From positions 24,345-88,344 of the forward strand of contig BLJB01000157.1 in assembly GCA_013423325.1 (NCBI GenBank): a DNA stretch of 64,000 nt. The letters run 5' to 3'. Made by a program: the position numbers and the translations under genes. Of the stretch, positions 47,801 through 58,797 are shown one piece after another. Below the pieces are notes generated by a model. That model was not told where the DNA came from, did no database searches, and saw only the letters and a program-made list of their open reading frames with translations. The stretch is from Usnea hakonensis (Eukaryota > Ascomycota > Lecanoromycetes > Lecanorales > Parmeliaceae). The number at the start of each line of letters is the position of its first letter. The stretch's first letter is position 1.

Positions 47801-48454
47801 CGGAGTTCTGACCCGTGCTGACAAACGTGCTCTTCGGGCTGCCGCAAGTCCTGTCTAGGTTCCTCATGATTATCATTTACACCGTTCTCTGCTACGAGCA
47901 ATCGGAAGCGGACGGACTGCTTCGTAAATCCCGCGATACGACCAAAGACCGCTTGGTCGACTGGCGGCTGACACTGCAGTTCTACGGTTTCATCAGTCTC
48001 ATAGAGTACCGCTCCTCTTTCGTAATATCTTCCCGGTACCTCCAGCGCAACAGGATCCCCTTCTCCACTCTCCGGTTCGATTTCAACACCATCTCCACCG
48101 GCATCACCGAGGACGAACACGCCGCCCGTCCAGCCGAAGCGTCGTCAATCTATTTTGTCAATCTAGTCGTGATGCAGTGGTTCAATCTCATAGCGGTGCG
48201 GACGCATCGCCTCTCCATCTTCCAGCATCCGCCGTGTTGCGGCAAGGAGAAGACGACGGCGATGACCCCTTGCCGTGGCGCTTTTCTGGCTCTACGTGCC
48301 GAAGCTGCGGCGAACACTGGACACGAGTCGTGCACCCATTGAGCACTTCTTCTTGCCCGCGGCGTTCGGACTCGGCATGCTGCTTTTGGGATGAAGGGAG
48401 GGAATATCGCGTCAGACGGCGGCTAGGAGGCTTGGCCGATAGGTTCGCGTGGTG
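44839..48454 (+). pseudogene. Decayed Na+/K+-type P-type ATPase (fungal PAT family)
   Basis: Remains of a type II P-type cation ATPase resembling the Na+/K+-ATPase alpha-like pumps of fungi. Recognisable order: N-terminal TLPIQYRTV; HTISVEEIFQRLYT; NLALAIVLLAVFFIQAAFNAW (M2 region); AGNKLPADARF; LLTG joined over a GTAAGA intron to ESLP (TGES); AVGVVVATGNKTVFGRI; VAIAFIPEGLPIALTASLT (M4); phosphorylation loop SDKTGTLTK at about 46379; KGAPDVLMEYC; DPSRDEI; TDDGENDAPSLR (normally GDGxNDxP); FGLPQVLSRFLM; and the final membrane block VVMQWFNLIAVRT. In-frame TGA (45604, 47809) and TAG (47011, 47305) codons and several frameshifts (near 46205, 46742 and after 48230) break it. The GDG motif also appears altered. 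It cannot make a full pump as written. Confidence 0.88.
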
Positions 48455-49662
48455 AAGATGACTTGATTCAGGGGTTGGTTTCACCGATGCTTATGGGAGG
48501 GATGAAGGACTTTGTTTTCCTTCAGTAGCCCGTCATCCCTTCCTTCCTTCATTCATTCATCTTGATGTTCACGTCCCTCCCCGGAGCTTAGCTCGACGAT
48601 GGCCTCAACGTAAAAGTAAGTATATAGACTCTTCACCTACCCATCATATTTCTCACCCATCAGCACTCCACTCCCACCCCTAATCATAAAACCACGCAGT
48701 ACCGTTTCAATAAATAAATAAACATAACCATAACCATAACCATCAACCCACATTCACATTCTCGAGACTCCCTCCTCAACCTTACATCCAAATACAATCC
48801 TACACTCTACGCTAAGCTAAACTAACCTCAGCTCCCTAACCACCATCCATACCCACCCATCCACCATCCATCATCCCCAGCTCTCGATACATCATATCAC
48901 ACCATCGCCATCGACCTCTAAACCCCCCCACAGAGCAAAGTCAGTTTCATGGAACCCAAGTCCTCAATAAATTCCATTATCATACAAATCTCTGATCCCT
49001 CCCCTACGGCAACAATCCTTCCGCCCCTCGATTTAACCCCTTCGTTAATTGCTGGCGGGCAGGTCGAGCCCCGTCAGTTCTCAGGACAATCGCTCTCGAA
49101 CTAACCATTGACTCGAGAGAGAGAGGTTTTGTACAGTTCATCACTGCTGCTTGCCTAGCATACTCAGTCAATGCTAGCTAGCTGTTCTTCTTCCCTCTTT
49201 TTATTATAATGTAATATTTATCTTTAGCTTGTATTATCTATGTCTTGCGTGCAGGGGATGGAGCTGAGTTGGGGGGGAAGAGATCAGGGGGAGGAAGAAG
49301 AGGGGGAGGAAGGGTATGCTGGGGCTGGAGGGAGGATTTGCTTGCTTGGTTGGTGTGGTGGGAAAGGGGGGAAGTAGGAGGCTCGTGTTGTTGCTGGAGA
49401 GAGTGCTAAGTATGAGGATTAGGGGACTAGACAACAACAAGTTGGAGTTTTTGCGGAGATCATGTAAGGCTTTCTAGCTGCTGGCGTAGCTGATATCTGT
49501 AGACTGGAGTATATGAAAAAAAAAAGGGAGATAGAGTACGTCTCTTCAACTCCATCAAGCTAATTGCCTATGATTCCAACAACATGGTAGATTGTCTCAT
49601 TTCCTTCAGAGCTGCCACAGGACCAAGTACCGCACTGGCTACAGCTACTCGCTATTCACTTC
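48455..49662. other. 1.2-kb intergenic, low-complexity stretches
   Basis: No gene supported. There is a CCATAA microsatellite around 48724-48750, a C-rich stretch around 48770-48930 and a G-rich stretch around 49255-49380. The last part is the 3' flank of the minus-strand precursor gene. Confidence 0.45.
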
Positions 49663-50336
49663 TCACTTGTCAGCGAAATCCGCGTTGAAGCCGCGGTGAT
49701 CGTTATCATACAGCCCTGTAACAGCGTCTTCTCCGCGCTTCGTTTTGTCATGGTCGTACAGCATAACGGCGTCTTCTCCGCGCTTCGCTTTGTCGTGATC
49801 GTACAGCATAACGGCGTCCTCTCCACGCTTCGTTTTGTCGTGATCATACAGCATAACGGCGTCCTCTCCACGTTTCGCCTTGTCGTGATCGTACAGCATA
49901 ACGGCGTCTTCTCCACGCTTGTCATGATCGTAGAGCTTCATGACGACGTCCTCTCCACGCTTGTCATGATCGTAGAGTTTCATGGCAACATCGTCGGCAG
50001 GATCTATAGAGAGTATGAGTATCGAGAAAGGATGGTGACACATGGAGGACTGAAAGAAGGATTAGAATGGAGAGAGGAGGACGATCTTAAGTAGTCTTGT
50101 AGGCTTTGCAGCACTTCCAAATCAAGATTGGCAGAAAAAGACAGACCAATAACAGGCAATGCTTGAACAGATCGAATAAAATGCACTTACTCCTGCGGAC
50201 CGATGCCTTGTTAGCTAGAGAAGTTAGCATAGAACACTTAAGACGAACGAGAGCTTTGGGAAATACCAGTCACAGGGGCGGCCTCCAACACAGTGAAGAG
50301 GAGAGCTCCCACAGTAAGGAGACTTTTGATATACAT
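49663..50336 (-). CDS. Secreted Kex2-processed repeat precursor (dikaritin/ustiloxin-type RiPP candidate)
   Basis: The model is complement(join(49663..50003, 50191..50214, 50267..50336)), 144 aa, with introns of 52 and 187 nt and a 24-nt micro-exon. The N-terminus MYIKSLLTVGALLFTVLEAA is a clear signal peptide. After it come seven repeats, the first six ending in Lys-Arg, a Kex2 cut site. Units 3-6 are GEDAVMLYDHDKAKR or the same with KTKR, alternating; units 1-2 have MKLYDHDKR; unit 7 is a divergent GLYDND end unit. In known dikaritin precursors a secreted protein with Kex2-separated repeats, each with a Tyr-containing core, is cyclised by UstYa-type oxidases. The two genes downstream are UstYa-type. 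The probable core lies around L-Y-D-H-D, but core borders and modifications are inference. A non-RiPP secreted repeat peptide remains possible. Confidence 0.85.
49700..49990. repeat. 42/45-bp coding repeats of the precursor
   Basis: Near-identical in-frame tandem units with periods of 45 bp (KAKR/KTKR units) and 42 bp (shorter units). The alternation of KAKR and KTKR in units 3-6 suggests duplication of a two-unit block rather than single-unit growth. Minor base differences separate the copies. Confidence 0.85.
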
Positions 50337-52138
50337 GGTGAAAATTTGAGTGTGTCGTAGGGTTGAAGAGACTTGTGTAGATGTGGAGCAGGAGCCGGAG
50401 ATGGTCTGAGGGTAGGAACGAGCCTTCTTTTGTACTTTGGTTGTGAGCTCGTTGCTAAAGCTCCAATAAACGTGACGAAAGGAGAGGAATCCCCTATCCA
50501 TGCGTTAACCCACAGTCTTTCCACTCACCTTCCTATTCGAAAATCTGCGCATCTACCGAAAGTCTGAGAACTGTGCTTCTACTGCAACGAGTACCGCCGC
50601 CTCCAGCACATTCATGTCCGGTTAGATTAGCTCATTGATATTATGTCGTCGAGCCCCTCCGTGCAGGATCCTGGATAACATCGTTCCACAGAGTTTTGCA
50701 TCTACTGCAACGAGCAATAGCTCCGTCTTATTTATGTCGTATTGAATCAGCTGGTTGATAAGATGCCGTTATATTAATGAGCTGATTTAAGATATTCAAT
50801 GTTCGAAGGCACGGCGCTAGCCATTCAGCGCAAAGTGTATATGGCCTGCGTAGATAGCTGCTTATGAACCGCATACTGGCGTCTTCAACAGCAGCCAACG
50901 ACACGTTGAACACGGGTCCCCGATCGTCCAGACCATTGGTTCAAACGCCTGGGACAGTCCAACCTGAAGCTTTTCACAGCGTCCGTAGTCCGTCCAACTT
51001 CCAGGCCATCCCGGACCGCATGGACTACTCGAACAGACGTCCAACGATGCTCCTTCCTCTATGGTATTGATAATAGCGTTCAATTTCCGCCTGTGTAAAG
51101 ACACCCTGTCAAAACTGTGATTTGGAATACTCCAGTAGCTCAATTGTCTCGGCCTTGAATGCAGATACGTCGGATTCTACATTACCTTGCAGAGTAAAAT
51201 GTGTTCTCGGTCAGTGGTGCAGGGTCCAGTCAGCTGAGTCAGCCATATCGCTACTAAAAGTACCCCCATTATACTCAGATGTACACTGCTAAATTGAGAT
51301 ATTAGACGACCAATCAACACCATCCGTCAGCCCAAATCAGACTCTTCCTAGACTGGCGACATAATTGTTGAAACCATAGGACGGAAGGTCCATATGGAAC
51401 GTCCTGACGATCGGGAAACCTGATTGACCTTGCGGAAAGAGAAATAGTAGCCTGCGCGAAGTGGTTGACATGACGAGCAGCAAGGAGGCTGCAGCTTGGT
51501 GTCTAGTATTGACCGTGTGTGCGAACTTAAGCTGCAGCGGACAAGGTCGGTGGGTAGGCGAAGTGAAAGAACGAGCTAATTTCGAGAGCTCTATGCACGT
51601 AACCTGCGAGACCACCAGACGAGCGTTCGGCCGGTAAGGGTTAAGCTAGCAAGTTCAAAGCATGAAGTGATGTGGTCGCTGGAGCAGAATGCAGGATCGA
51701 TGGAGCGCCGACATGAAGTTTACCGGATACGAAGACTCAACCTGGAAGGTAACCCGAAAGGATATAAAAATGGTATGAATAGGGTTTTAGGTTTAGGATA
51801 TACTCTAGATTCCCTGCATCACCCTGCAGATGACGCGCATAGGCATAGGCACAGGCACTAAGGTATAAAAGCTCAAGGAACGGCACGGGACCTCATCGAC
51901 CTGGCTTGAAGAGATACGAGATAGCTCCATGCGTATGCAAGAGCGCTGTCATCTAGCTGAATGTTGTTGATTGGTCCATTGCCATGGCAGAGTGGAGAAC
52001 TCATGTGCGCTGCGCATCAAGGATGTGGTGGCATCGAAGCTCAGCTGGAAGGAGTATCAGTCACTGGCTGCTCTCCTCGACCTTCTTCCCTCCCCTTCCA
52101 TCGCAGTGCCGCTGCTCTTCGAGAACAGATCTTATGCC
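50337..52138. other. 1.8-kb region between precursor and first UstYa gene
   Basis: No supported gene. It holds the promoters of the divergent precursor and UstYa genes. A diverged duplication is visible (see 50573-50772). Short open frames (for example 50864-51070) have no domain. If the cluster has further genes, none is evident here. Confidence 0.45.
50573..50772. repeat. Diverged direct duplication of about 75-90 bp
   Basis: The segments at about 50573-50655 and 50697-50772 share TGC-TCTACTGCAACGAG, a T-ATGTC block and a GAT/AATCAGCT-TTGATA block in the same order. Divergence is substantial. It lies upstream of the RiPP precursor and could be a decayed repeat or a duplicated regulatory segment. 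Confidence 0.4.
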
Positions 52139-53168
52139 ATGACGCCCAGCTTCATCAAGAACGGCCTCTTCAATCAAGTCTATCATCTCATCAATGAGAA
52201 GGCGGAGGTATACGACAAAGAATACTCGGTCAAAGCTGTCTTCGATGAAGCGTCTTCGGACACCAGCTCCACGGAGACGTTCTTGGCTGAGAGGGAGTCT
52301 TTTCAACACTATAATCACTGCAATGGCATCATCTTAATATTCAACATAGCCATGTTCTGCCTTTCAGTCACCCTTTTTTGCATCAGTGGATACAGGCTGA
52401 TGAAGCCGGACGATCCCTTTGATAATGGCATACTCCGCAAGAGCTCTGAATACTGTGAGTGGTCCCCCCAGGGTATAGTAGTCAGCGGCTAATGCCCGCG
52501 AAGCTCCTATATTTGACCAAATCCACATTCCAATTGTAAAGACCAAGCGCAATGGTTCCTTTACTGATCCACCTCATCCATCCATCTATCGTCAGCCTCC
52601 TTCTCCAGAGGTCGATGCAGCCTGGGCCCGCCTCGGGAACATCAGCCCCATTCCCATGACCTCCGAAGACGTCAGGAAACGAGGTGTTGATCCACTAGAC
52701 ACGGCGAAGTTCCCACATTCCTTTGGTTTCGGCAACGACGCCCATATCGGACGTTTGGATGTGTTCCATCAGATTCATTGCCTGAATGCGCTCCGGAAGG
52801 AAATCAACTTTGACCACTACTACGGTGGAAAGTTCGTCGACGATATTCCGACGCCATCGCATCGAGCTCATGTGTCACACTGTCTGGAGATTGTCCTGCA
52901 AGCTCTGACTTGTAGCGCGTCGGTCGAGCCGATCATGCATTACTGGGTGGACATCCAGCAGATCCCATTCCCCAATTTCGATGACAACCATATCTGCCGC
53001 GATTTCGACACAATTCTCAAGTGGCAGGAGGAGAAATCGGTCAATATGTCATACTTTACGTCAACCATCAAAAAGCCGGATAACGCTACAATCCATCATA
53101 TGTCAGAGGCATACAAGCAAGCGCTCTCGCTCAACCAGATTGCGTCCAACAAAATCGATGTGTCTTAG
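52139..53168 (+). CDS. UstYa-family oxidase (DUF3328)
   Basis: UstYa-family (DUF3328) protein. Members act in fungal RiPP clusters on Kex2-released cores, forming ether or C-N cross-links. The model is join(52139..52454, 52504..53168), 326 aa, with a 49-nt intron (GTGAGT donor, GCTAAT branch, AAG acceptor). One transmembrane helix lies near residues 62-84 (GIILIFNIAMFCLSVTLFCI), then a luminal domain with SPIFDQIHIPIV and NGSF, and the two copper-type motifs HQIHCLNALRK and HVSHCLEIVLQAL (HxxHC twice). This layout is diagnostic. ATG 52139 puts the helix close to the N-terminus, as is usual. It is oriented toward the second UstYa gene. Confidence 0.9.
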
Positions 53169-53874
53169 GCGTGGTGGTCATAGCGATTGGATCACTGTTA
53201 CCAGATTATGAATGTCATGCTCTTGGGGTGGCGAAGCCGAGTAAAACAGTCATATACGTACAAATGAGAAGCGAAGTATTGAAGATGCTCCCCAGACATA
53301 TCATTGAGCGGGCAGTAGTACGTCGCAACAGTTTGCGGAATTCTTGCTTGCAATAATGCTCGAGATACTAGAGACGTAGGCATTGCAGAGAAGCTGCGCA
53401 AGAGACGCCAAACGTTTCTTCACTCTGAAATAGGCAACTTCAATTTAGCTTAGCTCGAAAGTGAGAACTTAGCGTGCATATTTAGCCAAAAACTTAACAT
53501 AGCAGTGATAAGACACTTGAATCCAGTGTGAGCACTCTAATTGTGTCAACGTCCCCGGTGGCTCCCATTGAATTCTGGGAGGTACTCGGTCTTGACCTTG
53601 ATTGGCAGCGCACAAGTGCAGCTGCACGACCAGAGTTTTGCGCGATGCATGATCTCCGAGACAAAGAGGTCCTAAACCTGCAAGACACTGTTCGTCAGAC
53701 TTGAATGGCATTACTTTCTCCTAGCTCGGGCTTGAGTCAATCTTGGCGGTAGCGTCTGGTCCATTTGGAAAACCGCTTGTTCTTAACCAGGTATTTCGCC
53801 TCAAGCCAGTCCACTCCCCAAGCTACTATCTCGTCTTTCGCTCTTACTCCCATTCTCTAACATATCTCAGTAAC
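53169..53874. other. Intergenic region between the two UstYa genes
   Basis: About 700 bases without supported exons. The frame of the second gene is open upstream to 53743 but has no ATG before 53875. It probably contains its promoter. Confidence 0.4.
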
Positions 53875-54826
53875 ATGTGGGACTCACTCTCAGGGCACAA
53901 AGGGAGCGATGAGTTGGGGAAGGCTCCTTTCCTCGTAGAAAATCCCTCAAGAAGCTCCAGCGCCCATAGCTATGATATCCTTACCGATTCTGAGAAGGAC
54001 ACCCGTTCCCAACGACGTACGAATCTTAATCGGCGTACTTCTGCGTTTATCATTGGTACATTGACTGCATTGATTGTGGTCGAAACGATTTTGCTCGCTT
54101 GGACGTCTTATGAACCGCACAAGGGACCAGTACCTTCATGTAAGGCTACTACGGTACAGCTTGTATACCTTCACTAAACCTGGGCGCAGTTGCGATGCAC
54201 GAGACGACATTCGCGTCGTCAGACGATTGGGAGTTTAGTCCAGTGGCATACGACCTATGGGAGAACCTAATCGACGACTCAGGGATGGTGACGATACCGA
54301 ATTGGAAGCAATCGGGTTGAAGCCCGGCCTAAAGACGGCAGTACCTGGGGCGGGCGTGTACGGCGTGGTTGTCACACACGAGTTCCATTGCATGGTGAGT
54401 GCGGAGGGAGTCTGGGTCTGGATTTAGTACGCCTGGCCACTGATTGGTTTGGGACATAGCGAATGATCCGAAACGCGCTTGTTGGGCTCATGACGCGCGA
54501 TGAGAGTACCATGAGCGAGTTATACGTTGCCAATACTTCAGTCGAATTGCCTAAGGGCAGGCTTGCTCATCTCTTTCACTGCGTCGACTATCTTAAGCAG
54601 AACATTCTGTGCGAGGCCGATACTACGCTCGAGTGGCGGTCCGAGTCCAACCCAGAGCATGTTGATGGCTATGGAATTCCACATCAGTGCCGTAATTGGG
54701 TAAGTTGAAGACCGATCCGCATGGCACGAGCTACCGGCTAAGTAACGATAGGACGAAGTGCGCGGGTGGATGGTGGCGAATCATCCTATAGACCCAGCCT
54801 ATCAGGTCTCTCGGCTAGTGGCATGA
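53875..54826 (+). pseudogene. UstYa-family oxidase (DUF3328), one frameshift
   Basis: Second UstYa-like gene. Exons are 53875-54139, 54190-54394, 54460-54699 and 54752-54826. All three introns have good GT-AG ends and the junctions are in phase. The N-terminus has a transmembrane helix (SAFIIGTLTALIVVETILLAW), then the start of the luminal domain. Motif VTHEFHCM fits the first HxxHC, with the Met next to the exon end. HLFHCVDYLKQNILC is the second, and RNWDEVRGWM ends the family block. Exon 2 changes frame between about 54285 and 54310 (in-frame TGA at 54318), consistent with loss of one base; the exon lengths sum to 785 nt, one short of a multiple of three. It is either a recent pseudogene or a sequencing error. 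Confidence 0.75.
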
Positions 54827-55412
54827 ACCAGAGGCTCTCTGTGAGGCCTCTGGTGCCCAGTACACATAATGAGTCTAAGCTCATCTCGTGTTGTGGTCAT
54901 AAAAGAGGTTATTGATGTGCAAAAGACAGGATCTTCGTTATTGGATAGGAAGAATGACCGGCGTCTACCCTGCTTGGTAAAGTAATGATTTGAACCGAGA
55001 ATTTTATGTGAAGATCTTTCTATCTCCTAGCGCGGTGATCAGAATGCTAGCGTACTTTCCAGTGAAGTAGATCTTCTAAACCTTAATCCCGATCGCAACG
55101 ACTCGGAGTTGGCGAGTGGCGACCCGTGATCGCCCATCGTACCTCGGTACCTACCCCTCGACCGCGGATGTATGCCCGTATGGAGAATCAAGTACCCAGA
55201 AATAACATCATAAAGCAGGACCGAAATCACAGCGCCAATACTCCCTTTTCTCATTCTATTCCACCCTCCAACACAAACAGGAACAGCTCGTCCCTTGAAT
55301 GCAACCCCGTCTTCTGCTACGGACCAGTACAACAAGGCTCCACATATACCCCGCCATCAGCAGCAGACTCAGCACAGTTCTGCCTTCGACGATACGCCCA
55401 AGGACCTACACC
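54827..55412. other. Intergenic region before glutathione peroxidase
   Basis: About 590 bases without a supported gene. It contains the 3' flank of the UstYa-like gene and the promoter of the peroxidase. Confidence 0.4.
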
Positions 55413-56041
55413 ATGGCCTCAGCAACCACATTCTACGACTTCAAGCCTCTAGACAGTACGTCTCCCTCCCCCCTCCTCTCCCCCACCCCACTAACCCCCA
55501 CCACCAACAGAAAAAGGCCACCTCTACCCCCTCGCCCCCCTCAAAAACAAAGTCGTCCTCGTCGTAAACACCGCCTCCAAATGCGGTTTCACCCCGCAAT
55601 TCTCTGCCCTCGAAGCCCTCTACCAAAAGCTCAAAACATCCCACCCCAACGACTTTGTCATCCTAGGGTTCCCCTGCAATCAATTCATGCAGCAGGATCC
55701 CGAGGACAATGACTCGATCCAGTCGTTTTGCTTGTCGAATTATGGGGTAAGTTTTCCGGTGCTCGGGAAGACGGATGTGAATGGGGAGAAGGCGGAGCCG
55801 GTGTTTGAGTGGTTGAAGGGGCAGGTTCCCGGGTTGTTTGGGTTTAAGAGGGTGAAGTGGAATTTTGAAAAGTTTTTGGTGGGGAGGGATGGGGTATGTC
55901 TTTGCTTTCGTTTTGCGATGTGCGGGTTGAGCTGACATTAGGTAGCAAGTCAAGGGCCGCTGGGCGAGTACGACGAAGCCAGAGAGCTTGGAGGAACCGA
56001 TACTGGAGGCTTTGAAGGAGGGGACGAAATCTGAGCTGTGA
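55413..56041 (+). CDS. Glutathione peroxidase-like thiol peroxidase (Hyr1/Gpx3-type)
   Basis: Thiol peroxidase reducing hydroperoxides; the yeast homologue Gpx3/Hyr1 also senses peroxide for Yap1. The model is join(55413..55455, 55511..55893, 55946..56041), 173 aa, with all junctions phase-consistent. The peroxidatic Cys is in NTASKCGFTPQF near residue 37. FPCNQF, the conserved WNFEKFL tryptophan block and a Cys in QSFCLSNYGVSFPVL (the probable resolving Cys) are present. It has no selenocysteine. It converges on the metaxin-like gene (126 bp). It sits next to the UstYa pair, but the family is housekeeping, so a role in the cluster is not implied. Confidence 0.92.
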
Positions 56042-56167
56042 GGGTTTGGCGAGTGGGGTTGATTAGCGGGCATGGTTCATGGCAGGGGCTTTTTTTATTA
56101 CTCTCTTCAATTTTCACGATGACTTCACAGTTTCTGTCGCGATACAGAGCTTCAATAATCTTGCTGT

Positions 56168-57328
56168 TCAAGCTTTCTCTGACTTCGACTCCTGCGGCCT
56201 GCTGTCCCCAAACCAGCCCTCCACAATCCTCCTGCGATGCTCCACAAGATTACCATATTGCTTCAAACTCTGTGTCAACCTCGTGTCCTTCCAGTCCAGA
56301 TCCTCATCGAGCAAAATATGGGTATAAGCAAAGACACTCGCATCAAATAATCCAGGTATTTCCCCGCCGAAGAAAAAGTCGTCACCACCTAAAAGCTCTG
56401 AGAGCGCTTCGAAAGCCTTATGACAATCCCGATGTATCGTTTCTACATCGACTGCTGGTGAGTTTTTGAGAAGCTCGGTCTCGGCTGCGGTGCGTAATTG
56501 ATGAGAAAGAGCGAGTCGGGTAAGGGCGTTTGAAGTACTGGGGTTGATGTAGAGAGGAAGGACGATGGATGTGAAATTTGGAGGAGAGAGGTAAAGCGAA
56601 TAGAGCTAACCGCGATGGGTATTAGTGAATGGTGGAGGGAGGAATGGAGGGAGTGCGTACATAGCCGTTGCGGATACGGTAGTTGAGAAGAGACATATAA
56701 GCCTCGTATCGCATATCTGAGGACTCCCTGGACGAAGGGTCTTCCTTTGTCGAAGCCTTGGCCTCTGTAGGCTGGTTTTGACTTTTCGATTCTTCATTGT
56801 GATGCCCTCCTGTTTTCTTCTGGCTAATGTTCTGCTCACGTACCCAGCGTTCAATACGAGTTGATGGGATTGGAAGAACAGCTTCTCCAGAAATCTTGGA
56901 GCTCGACGCGAGTATGAGGAAGGGAAGAGCTCCAGTTGGCGAAGCATGATTGCTCGAAGGTATTGTGAGGAAGTCAACGCCCTTGAAAATTAGATATGCC
57001 TGGCAAATTCTATGAGCATGGTTACACATGGTCACCAAGTTGCCAGATTTGAACTCACCTGCCATTTCAAACAGCCAGGGTTGAAAGACGGCACACCAAG
57101 CTGAGCACCCTCTTTCGTCGTAAATATCCAGAGAGTGTGCCTGTCACGGTTGCGTGGTGATCGCTGTGGTAGCTCATTGGTGGAATAGGACCGTAAAGGG
57201 AAATAATCAAAGAGTCGTCTTACTGGTTGCGGTGTGGTGAACCATTGTGGTGGCGTTTGTGTATTCTGGATTGCTGATCGATTTGGTTTCGACCGCTGTT
57301 CAGTCGTGGTGTCATCATCCTGTGGCAT
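56168..57328 (-). CDS. Metaxin/SAM35-like mitochondrial outer-membrane protein
   Basis: Probable subunit of the sorting and assembly machinery (SAM/TOB) for beta-barrel proteins, similar to SAM35/metaxin. The model is complement(join(56168..56605, 56661..56999, 57059..57328)), 348 aa, all phases consistent. The N-terminal part has WFTTPQPVRRLFDYFPLRSY and HTLWIFTTKEGAQLGVPSFNPGCLKWQAYLIFKGVDF, the metaxin-type GST-N pattern. The middle is a charged linker rich in Lys, Ser and Glu. The C-terminal part has GGDDFFFGGEIPGLFDASVFAYTHILL, the metaxin-type GST-C signature. It lacks a catalytic GST residue. The exact subunit identity is inferred. Confidence 0.8.
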
Positions 57329-58797
57329 TGCTCAATTCCATGCTGATGCAGTGTTTGAGAATTTTTGGCCTGTCGATTTACAGACGTCAGCCCTACGATC
57401 TACGAGTACGAGCCTGATATACTTAGCTTCACCATACGCTGTAATCTTGAACATAGCTTCATTCTGAAAACGACAGAAGAAATACACTGAGCTACAAAAT
57501 AAAGTAACAACAGTTCCAGATCTATCATTTCCTTGGAAGTACCCGAAATTTTGGTGTTTTGAGACCGATCATTGCACGCGTTTCTGCATTCCTTTAGCGG
57601 CATGGCCCTCGGTTAGTCTTGCCCGCTAATACAAAAGCCAATAGAGTACAAAAGTCAGTATACTACAATCGTACGAGCCAAGATGAGCATATTTGCGCCA
57701 GGCAATCGTACTTTAATGGGTTTTCTCTACCATATGAGCCAAGACAATATTGGGATATTCGTCGATGAAAGTGAGATGACCCGATATATCCGGATCCTCT
57801 CAGAGACCATCCAGGCCTCAGGATATCCATCTCGAAAAAAAGGCCACATCGTACCATTCATAATCGTGGTGATTAGCGCGTCCATTACCGGCGACCTGCT
57901 CTATGAAGAATCGAAACCACATCTGAAGCTGCTGTAGCGGAAGCCGATACGGAATGGACGACGCCTATATCAATACTACGGACTCTCAGCTTCCGTCCTT
58001 TGTCGTATATATCTTAACAACCCAAACCTCTATGAGGCTGTTGGTAAGCTCCAGTGCAGATATGATGTACCGATATGAAAGAATTCGCCAAAAGTTATCA
58101 GATGACAAGTGTACCATCCAAGCGATAAAGCTATCTAGGGTCAGTAAGTGTTTATTCATATAAGCAAGAGCTATGTGGCTTACACGATACAGTTGTGATG
58201 ATCGTCATACTTATAGACTTCGTCAGTAAACATGATAGATACTGTGTCATGTTCTTTCTCATGACTGTAGCAGCTCTTCTCTCGCCACCCTCCGGTGCTC
58301 CTACAACGCTAGATTTCTCCCGCTAAGAGAACCTAACGTTTCAACTCTAAGGACTAGCTGATCTCGCACCACGTATATGAACACCAACGGAGGGCATGAG
58401 ATAAGATTCTCTCAATCCGCGTAGTCGCTGATTGATCTGTTCGGTAGGTTAAGGTACAGAGGAAGCATGCGGGATTAGAGCAAAGGCTGAGCCTCTAGCG
58501 TCCTGCAACCCCGCCAAGTCAATTCATCAAGGCTGCCTACTTTCTATAACGTCAATCTGATTATATATCCTCTCTTATACATAATGGCTTCAATCATACT
58601 CTAAGTTTTCATACGTCAGGTCGTGATTTACTAGATCAAAGATTTCCGCCACCTTATTCTACCCTTCTCCGTATCAAGGCTCTATACTAGTAAACGACGA
58701 CTAGTAGCAACTTACAAGCTTGAGAAGCTCCACAATCAATCATCACCTTATCATTGGCGCCGGACCTCGCGAGGACTACTGAAAAATCTACCAAGAC
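57329..58797. other. 1.5-kb AT-rich region before the NLR locus
   Basis: No gene is well supported. A frame at 57683-57937 (+, ATG start, 84 residues) ends with a short hydrophobic segment but has no family. The remainder is AT-rich and probably includes the NLR promoter. Confidence 0.4.

Noticed and set aside
49234..49440. Leu/Pro/Ser-rich open frame (-)
   Set aside because: Composition-driven by the G-rich plus strand; no motif or signal.
53743..53874. Upstream extension of the second UstYa gene
   Set aside because: The frame is open but has no ATG before 53875, and the natural N-terminus of UstYa proteins is short before the membrane helix.
57683..57937. 84-codon frame with ATG (+)
   Set aside because: No family, no splice continuity with the NLR gene and AT-rich flanks; too weak to list as a gene.
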